DNA from: Photobacterium sp. DA100
Lineage (GTDB): Bacteria > Pseudomonadota > Gammaproteobacteria > Enterobacterales > Vibrionaceae
Reading direction: 5' to 3'
NCBI RefSeq assembly: GCF_029223585.1
Contig: NZ_CP119423.1
Coordinates: 3,286,001 to 3,350,000, forward strand
DNA length: 64,000 nt
The position numbers were made by a program, and so were the translations under genes. Shown here in pieces: positions 9,623 through 17,254 of the stretch (position 1 is the stretch's first letter; each line of letters begins with the position of its first letter). The notes under the pieces were generated by a model. The model was not told the origin of the DNA, searched no databases, and saw only the letters and a program-made list of their open reading frames with translations.

Positions 9623-11353
9623 ATGACAGCAGCAATGGAACAACTTGTCGCCCATACGATTCTGCAAGGTTTCGATGCCATGTATGGCCGATTTTTGGAT
9701 GTCACCGCCGGTGCGCAGGAGCGCTTTGAAAGCCAGAACTGGCCAGCGGTCCAGCAAGCACTCAAGACCCGTATCAAGTTCTACGATCACCATGTCGGCC
9801 TGGTCACCAGCCAAATTACCATCATGCTGGGCAAACGCTATGCCAACCACACCTTCCTGATGGCGGTAAAAAACGCCTACAAGGATCTGCTGCTCGATTA
9901 CCCTCGCTATGATATTGCCGAGAGCTTTTTCAATTCCGTCTACTGCCGGATTTTCGAACACCGCAACATCAAACGCGACAAATTATTCGTCCATAGCTCC
10001 CAAGAAGGCCGGATCCCCATCTACCCGACTAACCTCAGCCGCCTGTACAACACCGGGGCAAGCCTTGAAACCCTGCTGGGCCGAATCCTCGACGACACGC
10101 CTTTTAGCCTGGAATGGCAGGATAAACAGCGCGATATCCAGCTGCTTGGCGAACGCATCCACCAACACTTGGCCGCTATCGGCAATCCTCCTCCTGTCAT
10201 AGAAATGGTCCGCGAGCCCTTTTTCCGCAACAAGGCTGCCTATCTGGTCGGGCGGATCCGCTTCGATGACCATCATCACCTTCCCATTGTCCTGCCGATA
10301 TTAACCACCGAGGACAACAAGCTGTACGTCGATGCCTGCCTGGTCGATGTCGATGCGGTCAGTATCCTGTTCGGCTTCGCCCGCTCCTACTTCATGGTAT
10401 ACGCCCCCGCCCCAGCGGCGCTGGTCCATTTTCTCAGTGAGCTGATGCCGAACAAAACCAAAGCCGAGCTCTACACGGCGATCGGCTGCCAGAAACATGG
10501 CAAAACCGAGCTGTACCGCGAGTTCCTGCACCATATCGAGCATTCTGACGACCAGTTCGTGTTAGCGCCGGGGATCAAGGGCATGGTGATGTCGGTCTTC
10601 ACCCTCCCGTCCTACGGCTTTGTGTTTAAGATCATCAAGGACAAATTTGCGCCACAAAAAGAGATAAGCCATGCCGTGGTCAAGGAAAAGTACCGGCTAG
10701 TAAAAGAACATGACCGGGTCGGTCGTATGGCCGATACCCAGGAATACCGCAACTTCAGTTTCGACCGCCACCGCTTCAGTGATGAGTTGCTAGACGAGTT
10801 GCTCAAGGTCGCGCCGTCCATCGTCAAGGTCACCGAGAAGCAAATCTTGATCAAGCACCTGTATATCGAACGGCGGATGATCCCGTTCAACCTGTATATC
10901 GAACAGGCTAACGATGCAGATCTACGCCACGCGGTCGACGAATACGGCAAGGCCATCAAACAACTGGCGGCAGCCAATATCTTCCCCGGGGACATGCTGT
11001 TCAAGAACTTTGGGGTGACCCGCCACAAGCGGGTCGTGTTCTATGACTACGATGAAATCAGCTACATGACGGAAATGAACTTCCGCCAGATCCCGCCTCC
11101 CCGCTACCCGGAAGACGAAATGGCGGCAGAGCCTTGGTACAGCGTCGGGATCAACGATGTCTTTCCCGAAGAGTTCAGAACCTTCCTGCTCATCAACCCG
11201 AAGGTACGGCAGCTGTTCAATGAGCTGCACAGTGACTTGTTCGACCCCCGCTACTGGCAGCAATTACAGCGGAATATCGAAGAAGGAAAGTTCGAGGATG
11301 TCTTCCCATACAGCACCCAGCAACGGCTCACTGTCGGCCAGCCTATGGGATAG
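9623..11353 (+). CDS. aceK: Isocitrate dehydrogenase kinase/phosphatase
   Basis: AceK phosphorylates isocitrate dehydrogenase, diverting isocitrate into the glyoxylate bypass, and also reverses the reaction. The 576 residues match the family length (E. coli 578). The glycine-containing ATP loop [22 protein letters not shown] and the active block [17 protein letters not shown] are present. ATG 9623 follows AGGGAG. In many enteric bacteria aceK is last in aceBAK; here no malate synthase or isocitrate lyase lies nearby. It is flanked by thrA (divergent) and a small exported protein, so it must be expressed separately from aceBA. Confidence 0.95.
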   Translation: MTAAMEQLVAHTILQGFDAMYGRFLDVTAGAQERFESQNWPAVQQALKTRIKFYDHHVGLVTSQITIMLGKRYANHTFLMAVKNAYKDLLLDYPRYDIAESFFNSVYCRIFEHRNIKRDKLFVHSSQEGRIPIYPTNLSRLYNTGASLETLLGRILDDTPFSLEWQDKQRDIQLLGERIHQHLAAIGNPPPVIEMVREPFFRNKAAYLVGRIRFDDHHHLPIVLPILTTEDNKLYVDACLVDVDAVSILFGFARSYFMVYAPAPAALVHFLSELMPNKTKAELYTAIGCQKHGKTELYREFLHHIEHSDDQFVLAPGIKGMVMSVFTLPSYGFVFKIIKDKFAPQKEISHAVVKEKYRLVKEHDRVGRMADTQEYRNFSFDRHRFSDELLDELLKVAPSIVKVTEKQILIKHLYIERRMIPFNLYIEQANDADLRHAVDEYGKAIKQLAAANIFPGDMLFKNFGVTRHKRVVFYDYDEISYMTEMNFRQIPPPRYPEDEMAAEPWYSVGINDVFPEEFRTFLLINPKVRQLFNELHSDLFDPRYWQQLQRNIEEGKFEDVFPYSTQQRLTVGQPMG

Positions 11354-11473
11354 AACGGACAAAATGTCTCAACAATGCAAAACCTTTGTGTCATTTTTGT
11401 ACTAATTGACCTAGTATTATTTTGTTAAGGATATAAACAACAAAATACAACAAGAAAACAGGGAAGGTGATGA

Positions 11474-11932
11474 ATGCGTACATGGCTAATCACAATTGCC
11501 CTGCTGGTAGTGGCGTTACCAACAACTGCAGCAGAAAGCAGACTATTTAGTATACTGGACGATAACACGTCCTCTGGGTGGTTTATGTCATCCCAGTCCA
11601 AGGGGGCCGAGCAGTTCGATCTCTGGCAAATCGACAGCGGCTATGCGTACTCTATCTCAGACAACACCGAGCTCTATCTCAGTACTCGCTTGAAAACCGG
11701 CAACGATAAACAATCCGCCAGTCGCGGGCTGTTATCAGGGGTAAAATACAACTTCACGTCGAAGCTGAGCTTGCAGAGCGCGGTGACGTCAGAAACCCAG
11801 AACCAAGATACCGTGATGGGTGTCGAGGTCTCGAGCCAATATGAAGTCACGGAAAGGCTAAATTTGCACGCTACCCTCGACTACGAGGCATTGGAGCAAA
11901 TCTACCAGGTCGGGATCGGCTTTCGCTTCTAG
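11474..11932 (+). CDS. Small exported beta-rich protein, probably outer-membrane barrel
   Basis: This 152-residue protein begins with a signal peptide (MRT, a hydrophobic LITIALLVVALP stretch, cleavage likely at TTAAES). The rest alternates polar and hydrophobic residues in strand-like runs such as NTELYLSTRLKTGN and KLSLQSAVTSETQ. It ends GIGFRF, a terminal Phe typical of outer-membrane beta-barrel proteins. ATG 11474 follows GGAAGGTGATG. I do not recognise a named family. It converges on the rraA-like gene and may have its own promoter, since 120 bases separate it from aceK. Function unknown. Confidence 0.75.
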   Translation: MRTWLITIALLVVALPTTAAESRLFSILDDNTSSGWFMSSQSKGAEQFDLWQIDSGYAYSISDNTELYLSTRLKTGNDKQSASRGLLSGVKYNFTSKLSLQSAVTSETQNQDTVMGVEVSSQYEVTERLNLHATLDYEALEQIYQVGIGFRF

Positions 11933-11967
11933 CGGCGATGGCCAGCATCGGCAGTAGACACCAAAAC

Positions 11968-11993
11968 AACGCCTGGCAATGCCAGGCGTTTTA
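11968..11993. terminator. Bidirectional terminator between the barrel-like gene and the rraA-like gene
   Basis: AACGCCTGGC / GCCAGGCGTT form a perfect 10-bp stem with a 3-base loop, followed by TTTA on the plus side and preceded by an A-rich stretch. It serves two convergent genes. Confidence 0.82.
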
Positions 11994-12015
11994 CTGTCTC
12001 GCCCTGGGGGCGGAA

Positions 12016-12513
12016 CTAGGCGCTGACCACAGACAAATCAAGAGGCTGCTTGCTGAACACGATGCCATTGAGATCGGCATACAGCATATCGCCGGGATAG
12101 ACCAGGGTGTGGGCAACAGTGAGCGTAACATTTTCTTCCCCGGTCTGCCGCTTGACCGTTTTCACCGGGCAGGTCGCCAACGCCTTGACACCAATATCCA
12201 GCGTGGCGATGGTACCGACATCACGCGCCGCACCGTTGATAATGATCCCTTCCCAGCCATTCTGGACGGCCAACAGGGCCAGTTGATCCCCCAGCAAGGC
12301 TTTGCTGCAAGACGCATGGCCGTCGATGAACAGCACCTTGCCTTTACCGTCGCGGGCGAGAATATCACGAACCAGGCTGTTATCTTCAAAGCATCGCAAG
12401 GTGACTACCTCGCCATAAAATACGCTCCGGCCTCCATAGTCTTGCATGCTCAACGGTAACCAACGCACATCCTGTTCAAAGTTATCGCATAAATCTGGGG
12501 TCAAATCTTTCAT
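12016..12513 (-). CDS. RraA-fold protein, probable HMG/CHA-type aldolase or oxaloacetate decarboxylase
   Basis: The 165-residue product clearly belongs to the RraA fold family (compare CFEDN, LAVQNGWEG, MLYADLNGI). E. coli RraA inhibits RNase E, but the family also contains class II aldolases of 4-hydroxy-4-methyl-2-oxoglutarate. Here D76, R97 and D98 form the D-X20-R-D motif that binds the divalent metal in the aldolases; from memory E. coli RraA lacks it. An enzymatic role is therefore more likely than RNase E control. I chose ATG 12513 (MKDLTPDLCD) over upstream codons because it aligns with RraA and follows AGGAG. Confidence 0.85.
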   Translation of the reverse strand: MKDLTPDLCDNFEQDVRWLPLSMQDYGGRSVFYGEVVTLRCFEDNSLVRDILARDGKGKVLFIDGHASCSKALLGDQLALLAVQNGWEGIIINGAARDVGTIATLDIGVKALATCPVKTVKRQTGEENVTLTVAHTLVYPGDMLYADLNGIVFSKQPLDLSVVSA

Positions 12514-12583
12514 CGCAGGCTCCTTTATTATCGTTGTGGCCTTTCCTGTCCGGGGCCATTTCCCCCAATTCCGTGGGGTTAAG

Positions 12584-12985
12584 TTAAGTGTAGAGAAAGC
12601 TCGGCCAATCACCCAATCTTTGTGCTTCAACCCCCTTGATTAAAACAGGCACTAAAAACAGATCGTTACCCTCAACCCAGTAAATCGCATTCTGCCCCCA
12701 ACGGGCCGCCTCCCGGCATGCCTGGGCCAAAGGCATGGGTACCACAAACCCCAACTCTTGCCATTGCCCGTCCACCGCACTGCAGCTTATCGGTAACACA
12801 CCTTGATATTGTGACTTGAGCACCAACTCCAGCTGATGGTGACGCGATAAGTTCTCTTTATTGCTAAGAACGATGCTTCTCGGATTAAATGCTGTTAGAA
12901 TTGCAAAGCAAGGGTAAACAGGGTGTTGCTTAAGATTAAAAATGATCGATTGGTAGCTACACCATAGCGATTTTTTTTCACACAT
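12584..12985 (-). CDS. DUF3293-like protein
   Basis: The core ILTAFNPRS...LSNKENLSRHHQLE...GQWQELGFVVPM resembles the DUF3293 family of small cytoplasmic proteins of unknown function. The start is uncertain. The frame is open upstream to a TTG at 13081, but that TTG sits inside a perfect FNR palindrome, so I prefer ATG 12985 (MCEKKSLWCSYQ), giving 133 residues. The ribosome site there is weak. It is divergent from arcA and 70 bases ahead of the rraA-like gene on the same strand, so the two may be cotranscribed. Confidence 0.7.
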   Translation of the reverse strand: MCEKKSLWCSYQSIIFNLKQHPVYPCFAILTAFNPRSIVLSNKENLSRHHQLELVLKSQYQGVLPISCSAVDGQWQELGFVVPMPLAQACREAARWGQNAIYWVEGNDLFLVPVLIKGVEAQRLGDWPSFLYT

Positions 12986-13379
12986 AGAAAAGGACACCCT
13001 TGGGACGATGCATTTTTTTGTAGCGAATGTTAAACAAAGTGGAGAGTCGTAATACACTTCATACTGTTTGATGTAAATCAATAAAGTGCCCGAAAGCAGC
13101 CCGGAAACAAAGCACTTATATTGTTAGCGAGCTGTTAAGTGAATACAATCGTCGCCATCCCACGGAAATTGTAGCCAATGCCCCTAACTTTGGGCTTTTT
13201 CAGCGAAAATTATCATGCCTTGATGAGCTGAATAAATGGATGGCGTACCAACAGGAAAACGAGCAAATACAACCAAGCACGTATTTCTCCCAAGTTTTTG
13301 CCTGTATGTGAATTTTTTATATAGAATTTTACTATTCTGTTTTTGACCAGATTCCGTTTTTAGAAATTAGGTACTGCCA
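12986..13379. other. Intergenic region between the DUF3293-like gene and arcA
   Basis: This 394-base gap holds a perfect FNR site (13068-13081) and presumably the arcA promoters; long arcA leaders are known in E. coli. The plus strand also contains an 80-codon open frame, 13072-13311, that lacks ATG, GTG or TTG near its beginning. It is listed as a finding rather than as a gene. Confidence 0.55.
13068..13081 (+). promoter_or_regulatory. Perfect FNR site upstream of arcA
   Basis: TTGATGTAAATCAA is a perfect match to TTGAT-N4-ATCAA. It lies about 300 bases ahead of arcA and about 90 bases ahead of the preferred start of the divergent DUF3293-like gene. FNR activation of arcA is established in E. 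coli. I could not pair it with an ideal -10; TTATAT near 13116-13121 is a candidate. Confidence 0.75.
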
Positions 13380-14099
13380 ATGCAAACCCCTCACATTCTA
13401 ATTGTAGAAGACGAGCACGTAACACGTAACACCCTGAAAAGCATCTTTGAGGCAGAGGGTTACACGGTTTTTGAAGCCAATGACGGCGCTGAAATGCACC
13501 AGATGCTTTCTGAGCATCCCGTTCACCTGGTGATCATGGATATCAACTTGCCAGGTAAAAATGGCCTGCTTCTTGCGCGCGAACTTCGCGAGCAGGGTGA
13601 CATGGCGCTGATGTTCCTGACTGGCCGCGACAACGAAGTCGATAAGATCCTGGGCTTGGAAATCGGTGCGGATGACTACATCACTAAGCCTTTCAACCCT
13701 CGCGAGCTGACTATCCGTGCCCGCAACCTGCTAACGCGTGCAATGAACCAAGGCTTGCCAACCGAAGACAAGCGCATGGTGGAGCGTTACGAGTTCAACG
13801 GCTGGTCGCTGGAAATCAACAGCCGCTCGCTAGTGAGCCCGAATGGCGATCAGTTTAAGCTGCCGCGTTCTGAGTTCCGTGCCCTGCTTCACTTCTGTGA
13901 AAACCCAGGCAAAATCCAAACTCGTGCCGAGCTACTGAAGAAGATGACAGGCCGCGAGCTGAAACCACACGACCGTACTGTGGACGTAACCATCCGCCGT
14001 ATTCGCAAGCACTTCGAATCAGTTGCCGATACGCCGGAAATCATCGCGACTATTCACGGTGAAGGTTACCGTTTCTGCGGCGATCTGGAAGAAGAATAA
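13380..14099 (+). CDS. arcA: Aerobic respiration control response regulator ArcA
   Basis: ArcA is the OmpR-type regulator that, when phosphorylated, represses aerobic respiration genes and activates fermentation genes. The 239 residues comprise a receiver domain (acidic pair E10-D11, phosphorylated D54 in [10 protein letters not shown], Lys in [10 protein letters not shown]) and a C-terminal winged helix (from about 140; [17 protein letters not shown] recognition region). The length equals E. coli ArcA within a residue. Its kinase, ArcB, is encoded nearby on the opposite strand at 14758-17124, unlike E. coli where the genes are far apart. A terminator follows. Confidence 0.97.
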   Translation: MQTPHILIVEDEHVTRNTLKSIFEAEGYTVFEANDGAEMHQMLSEHPVHLVIMDINLPGKNGLLLARELREQGDMALMFLTGRDNEVDKILGLEIGADDYITKPFNPRELTIRARNLLTRAMNQGLPTEDKRMVERYEFNGWSLEINSRSLVSPNGDQFKLPRSEFRALLHFCENPGKIQTRAELLKKMTGRELKPHDRTVDVTIRRIRKHFESVADTPEIIATIHGEGYRFCGDLEEE

Positions 14100-14121
14100 T
14101 CCTTCTGGATATCCCCAAAGC

Positions 14122-14147
14122 AAAAGGCTCCTCGCGGAGCCTTTTTT
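14122..14147. terminator. Bidirectional terminator between arcA and the lipoprotein gene
   Basis: AAAAGGCTCC / GGAGCCTTTTTT with a TCGC loop. It ends arcA on the plus strand and, read the other way, the minus-strand group that ends with the lipoprotein (stop at 14186). Confidence 0.88.
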
Positions 14148-14185
14148 GTTTTTAGTGCAACGCACGTGGCGATAGAAACAACCGG

Positions 14186-14761
14186 TCAGAACACCTGGCT
14201 GATCAGCACGTCGCGCTGTACCACTATCTGCTCCTGGCCTTGATAGAGTATCGTTACCGCAATATCTGCCTTGCTGCCCGGCAGCCACTCCGGCCCACCG
14301 CGCAAGCTCACTTCTAGGCTCATCTCACCCTCTGAGCGCACGTCAAGATTCTCCTGCCCCAACCATTGCTGATCATCCTGTGCCACCATCACCTGCAAGA
14401 TTTCGACCCCTTGCGGCAGTGGCTTCATATCTCTTGTCAGCAAACGAATAGAGGCATGCAGTTTGTCGGCCGGCTTGCTGCCGTCATCGCCGATCACCGG
14501 CATGCTGTTGAGCCATAGCTCGCTGCCGAGATAAACGGCCACATCGGACAGTACCAGCTCCTGCGGTGACTGCCAGATGTCGACTTCGGCTGGCAGAGTC
14601 ACCGGTAGCTCTGCAACGGCAGGCGCCTCCTCTACGGCCGACTCCTCGGCCACTGCCGGCGCCTGGGGTTGCGTGTCTTGGTCTTTAGCCTTTTCGCCGC
14701 ACCCCACCAGCGCGAGGATCCCTGCCGCTAGCAACAGTCTTTTTGCTTTTGTCCCCATCAT
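14186..14761 (-). CDS. Putative lipoprotein translationally coupled to arcB
   Basis: This 191-residue protein has a lipoprotein signal: KAKR, a hydrophobic core and the lipobox LVGC with Cys21. Gly follows the Cys, so sorting to the outer membrane is expected. An Ala/Pro/Glu-rich linker (about 25-60) leads to a beta-rich C-terminal domain with no Cys. Its ATG overlaps the arcB stop codon as ATGA, so it is translated with arcB. I do not recognise a family. The coupling suggests a periplasm-facing or envelope partner of ArcB or its operon, but that is inference. Confidence 0.8.
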   Translation of the reverse strand: MMGTKAKRLLLAAGILALVGCGEKAKDQDTQPQAPAVAEESAVEEAPAVAELPVTLPAEVDIWQSPQELVLSDVAVYLGSELWLNSMPVIGDDGSKPADKLHASIRLLTRDMKPLPQGVEILQVMVAQDDQQWLGQENLDVRSEGEMSLEVSLRGGPEWLPGSKADIAVTILYQGQEQIVVQRDVLISQVF

Positions 14762-17124
14762 GCTTTCTCCTGCTGGGCTAGCCAGTCTTTGAGCACCTGT
14801 AGATCATTGTGGTAGCCATCTTTGATTTCATCGACCCAATCATTGATATTCTCCCACCAGGCCGGCAGTTCCGGTGATTGTGCCTTCTGGGCAACCTGCT
14901 GGATATGCTTGAGGCCGATCGAGCCTGCCGCCCCCTTGATTTTATGCGCTTCAAACTTGATGCCGTCCTGATCCTTGGCGGTCATGTTGGAATCGAGGAT
15001 CGCGATGTACTCGGGCATCTTGGCCTCGAACATTGCAATGCTGTCATATACCGGTTTGGTACCCACTATCTCCACATAGGAAGACAGCATTTCCAGATCC
15101 AACAACGTGTTGATCATCTCATCACTGACCCCATTCGGGCTATCACTCTCAACCACCAGTTCTTCTCCCTCATCATCATCCAGCGGGCAGGTCAGCACCA
15201 GACGCTGGATCACTTCAGTGATGGCCTTGACGCTCAGCGGCTTGCTGATAGCGTCGTCCATCCCCTTGGCCAGATACTCACTCTTATCCTTGATCACATT
15301 GGCCGTCAGTGCCACCAAGGCCGGCAAGTAGTCAAACCGCTCTCGAAGTTTAGCCGCTACATCGAAACCGGTCATATCCGGCAGTTGGATATCCAACAGG
15401 ACCAAATCATAGGCTTCGGGATCAAACATCGCCAAGGCCTCTTCGCCGCGCATGGCCACGGTGACCTCATGACCCAGACTCTCCAGCAGCGCCTTGGCCA
15501 CGGTAATGTTAAGCTCGATATCTTCGACCATAAAGATATTGAGGCTGATCTGCGGCAAGGCCGGGAGGGCTTCTTCCTCCTCTACCCGCTCCACCAACGG
15601 TGCCGTAATGGTCACGGTAAACGTACTGCCCTCGCCCACTTCCGAGCTGACGGTAATATCGCCGCCCATCATCTGGACCAGCTGGCGGGACACCGATAGG
15701 CCAATCCCGGTACCGACCGCATGCAGGTTGTCATCCTCATCCTTGACCTGGTAGTACATGGCAAAAATCTTGTCGAGCTCAGCCGCCGGGATCCCAATCC
15801 CGCTATCCTCCACCTCGAAGGTAATGTGGGCCTGCTGCTCCTCCACTTCGCTACTGACCGACATCACCACCCCCCCTTCCTTGGTGAACTTGGTCGCGTT
15901 ACTGATCAAGTTCCACAGCACCTGGCGCAGGCGGGTACCATCAACCTCGATGCACTCCGGCAGCTCCGTCAGCCTCTCGAGATCAAAGCGTAGCCCTTTT
16001 TGACCGGCCATCAGGGCCGAGATATTTTCCATCTCGGCAACAAAATCATGGAAGTCGAGCGGCTTGGGCATCAATTCCAGACGACGTCGGTCAGATTTAT
16101 CCATATCTATGATATCGTTGAAAATGTTACCCAGAGTGATAGCGCTGACATAAATAGTACGCATGTAATCGCGCTGCTCTTGATCAAGCTTGGTTTCGAG
16201 CAGCATCCGGCTGAGGCCGACGATACCGTTAAGTGGCGTACGCAATTCATGGCTGATGGTCGAGATGAAGGCCGTCTTGTCGCGGCTCGCCTTTTCCTGG
16301 GCATCCTGGTATTGCTTGCGCTCGGTAATATCACGGCCAAAGCCCATTAAGCCCAAGCGGCGACCGTCACGGCTGTAGAAAGGCACCTTGCGCAGCTCGA
16401 AGATCGCCTTACGCCCATCCGGGTACTCCAACCACTGCTCATAGGTCAGCGAGACATTTTTCTGGAACACCTGCTGATCCGTCTCGGCAATTTTGCTCGC
16501 CACCTCCTCGCTGTAGACATCCCACGGCGTCAACCCAACCAACTCCTTCTCGGTATGATTGGTGAGCTCTTCCATTGCCCGGTTGCAGCCGGAAAACTGG
16601 CCTTTTTCGTTGCGGTAGTAAATCAGATCCGGGGAGGCATCGAGGAAGGATTTGAGCAAGGCACTCTGCTCTGCCAGCTCTAGCTGGGCATTTTCACGCT
16701 GGTAGACTTCGTTTTCCAAGTCCTGCATCGCTTCCCGGCGGGCTTCTTCGGCCTTTTCCCGCTCTTCGATCTCCTGGTTCAGCTGATTGATGTTTTCATG
16801 CAGCTGTTTATTGAGCAGCATGTCGCGCGAACGCATCTCTTCAAGCTTGGTCACCAGCTTGGACAAGCGCTGGCGGGATTCCTCGAGCTGATCCACCACC
16901 ACCGAGAGAAAGTAAACGGCCCATGGCGTGATCAACAGGCCAAAGAAGACCGAGCGGACAATATCAATATCTAGCACTTCCCCCTGCAAAACCAAGGTGA
17001 CGCCTATTTGCACCACCACCGCAAGGGCAACCAATGCCATTGCCAGTAACAAGCTAAACTTAACCAGTCCGAGCTTGACCAGCAGATCGACGTAATACTG
17101 TGCCAGTACTTTGATTTGTTTCAT
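14758..17124 (-). CDS. arcB: Aerobic respiration control sensor kinase ArcB
   Basis: ArcB is the quinone-responsive hybrid kinase that phosphorylates ArcA. The 788 residues show two membrane helices (about 23-47 and 57-77), a leucine-zipper-like coiled coil, a PAS domain (about 155-270), the H-box FISTISHELRTPLNG with H292, an ATPase domain, a receiver with D578 in LVLLDIQLPD, and an HPt domain with H727 in AHKIKGAAGS. Numbering through H292 is identical to E. coli. C180 is present, but position 241, a redox-active Cys in E. coli ArcB, is Ile here. It ends in an ATGA overlap with the lipoprotein gene. Confidence 0.97.
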   Translation of the reverse strand: MKQIKVLAQYYVDLLVKLGLVKFSLLLAMALVALAVVVQIGVTLVLQGEVLDIDIVRSVFFGLLITPWAVYFLSVVVDQLEESRQRLSKLVTKLEEMRSRDMLLNKQLHENINQLNQEIEEREKAEEARREAMQDLENEVYQRENAQLELAEQSALLKSFLDASPDLIYYRNEKGQFSGCNRAMEELTNHTEKELVGLTPWDVYSEEVASKIAETDQQVFQKNVSLTYEQWLEYPDGRKAIFELRKVPFYSRDGRRLGLMGFGRDITERKQYQDAQEKASRDKTAFISTISHELRTPLNGIVGLSRMLLETKLDQEQRDYMRTIYVSAITLGNIFNDIIDMDKSDRRRLELMPKPLDFHDFVAEMENISALMAGQKGLRFDLERLTELPECIEVDGTRLRQVLWNLISNATKFTKEGGVVMSVSSEVEEQQAHITFEVEDSGIGIPAAELDKIFAMYYQVKDEDDNLHAVGTGIGLSVSRQLVQMMGGDITVSSEVGEGSTFTVTITAPLVERVEEEEALPALPQISLNIFMVEDIELNITVAKALLESLGHEVTVAMRGEEALAMFDPEAYDLVLLDIQLPDMTGFDVAAKLRERFDYLPALVALTANVIKDKSEYLAKGMDDAISKPLSVKAITEVIQRLVLTCPLDDDEGEELVVESDSPNGVSDEMINTLLDLEMLSSYVEIVGTKPVYDSIAMFEAKMPEYIAILDSNMTAKDQDGIKFEAHKIKGAAGSIGLKHIQQVAQKAQSPELPAWWENINDWVDEIKDGYHNDLQVLKDWLAQQEKA

Positions 17125-17254
17125 TATTGCTTCCTATTCACTACCGCTCCCCCCATCATAAAGGCGAGCCGCCGAGAACCCAAGCAGGCTTTTCCCATTC
17201 GCCTGCCGTCCTTCACACTTTGTTTATCCGGTCTTCTCGCCACCCGATGCCGAG

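Noticed and set aside
12986..13081. N-terminal extension of the DUF3293-like protein from a TTG start
   Set aside because: The start codon would lie inside a perfect FNR site, and the extension does not resemble the family.
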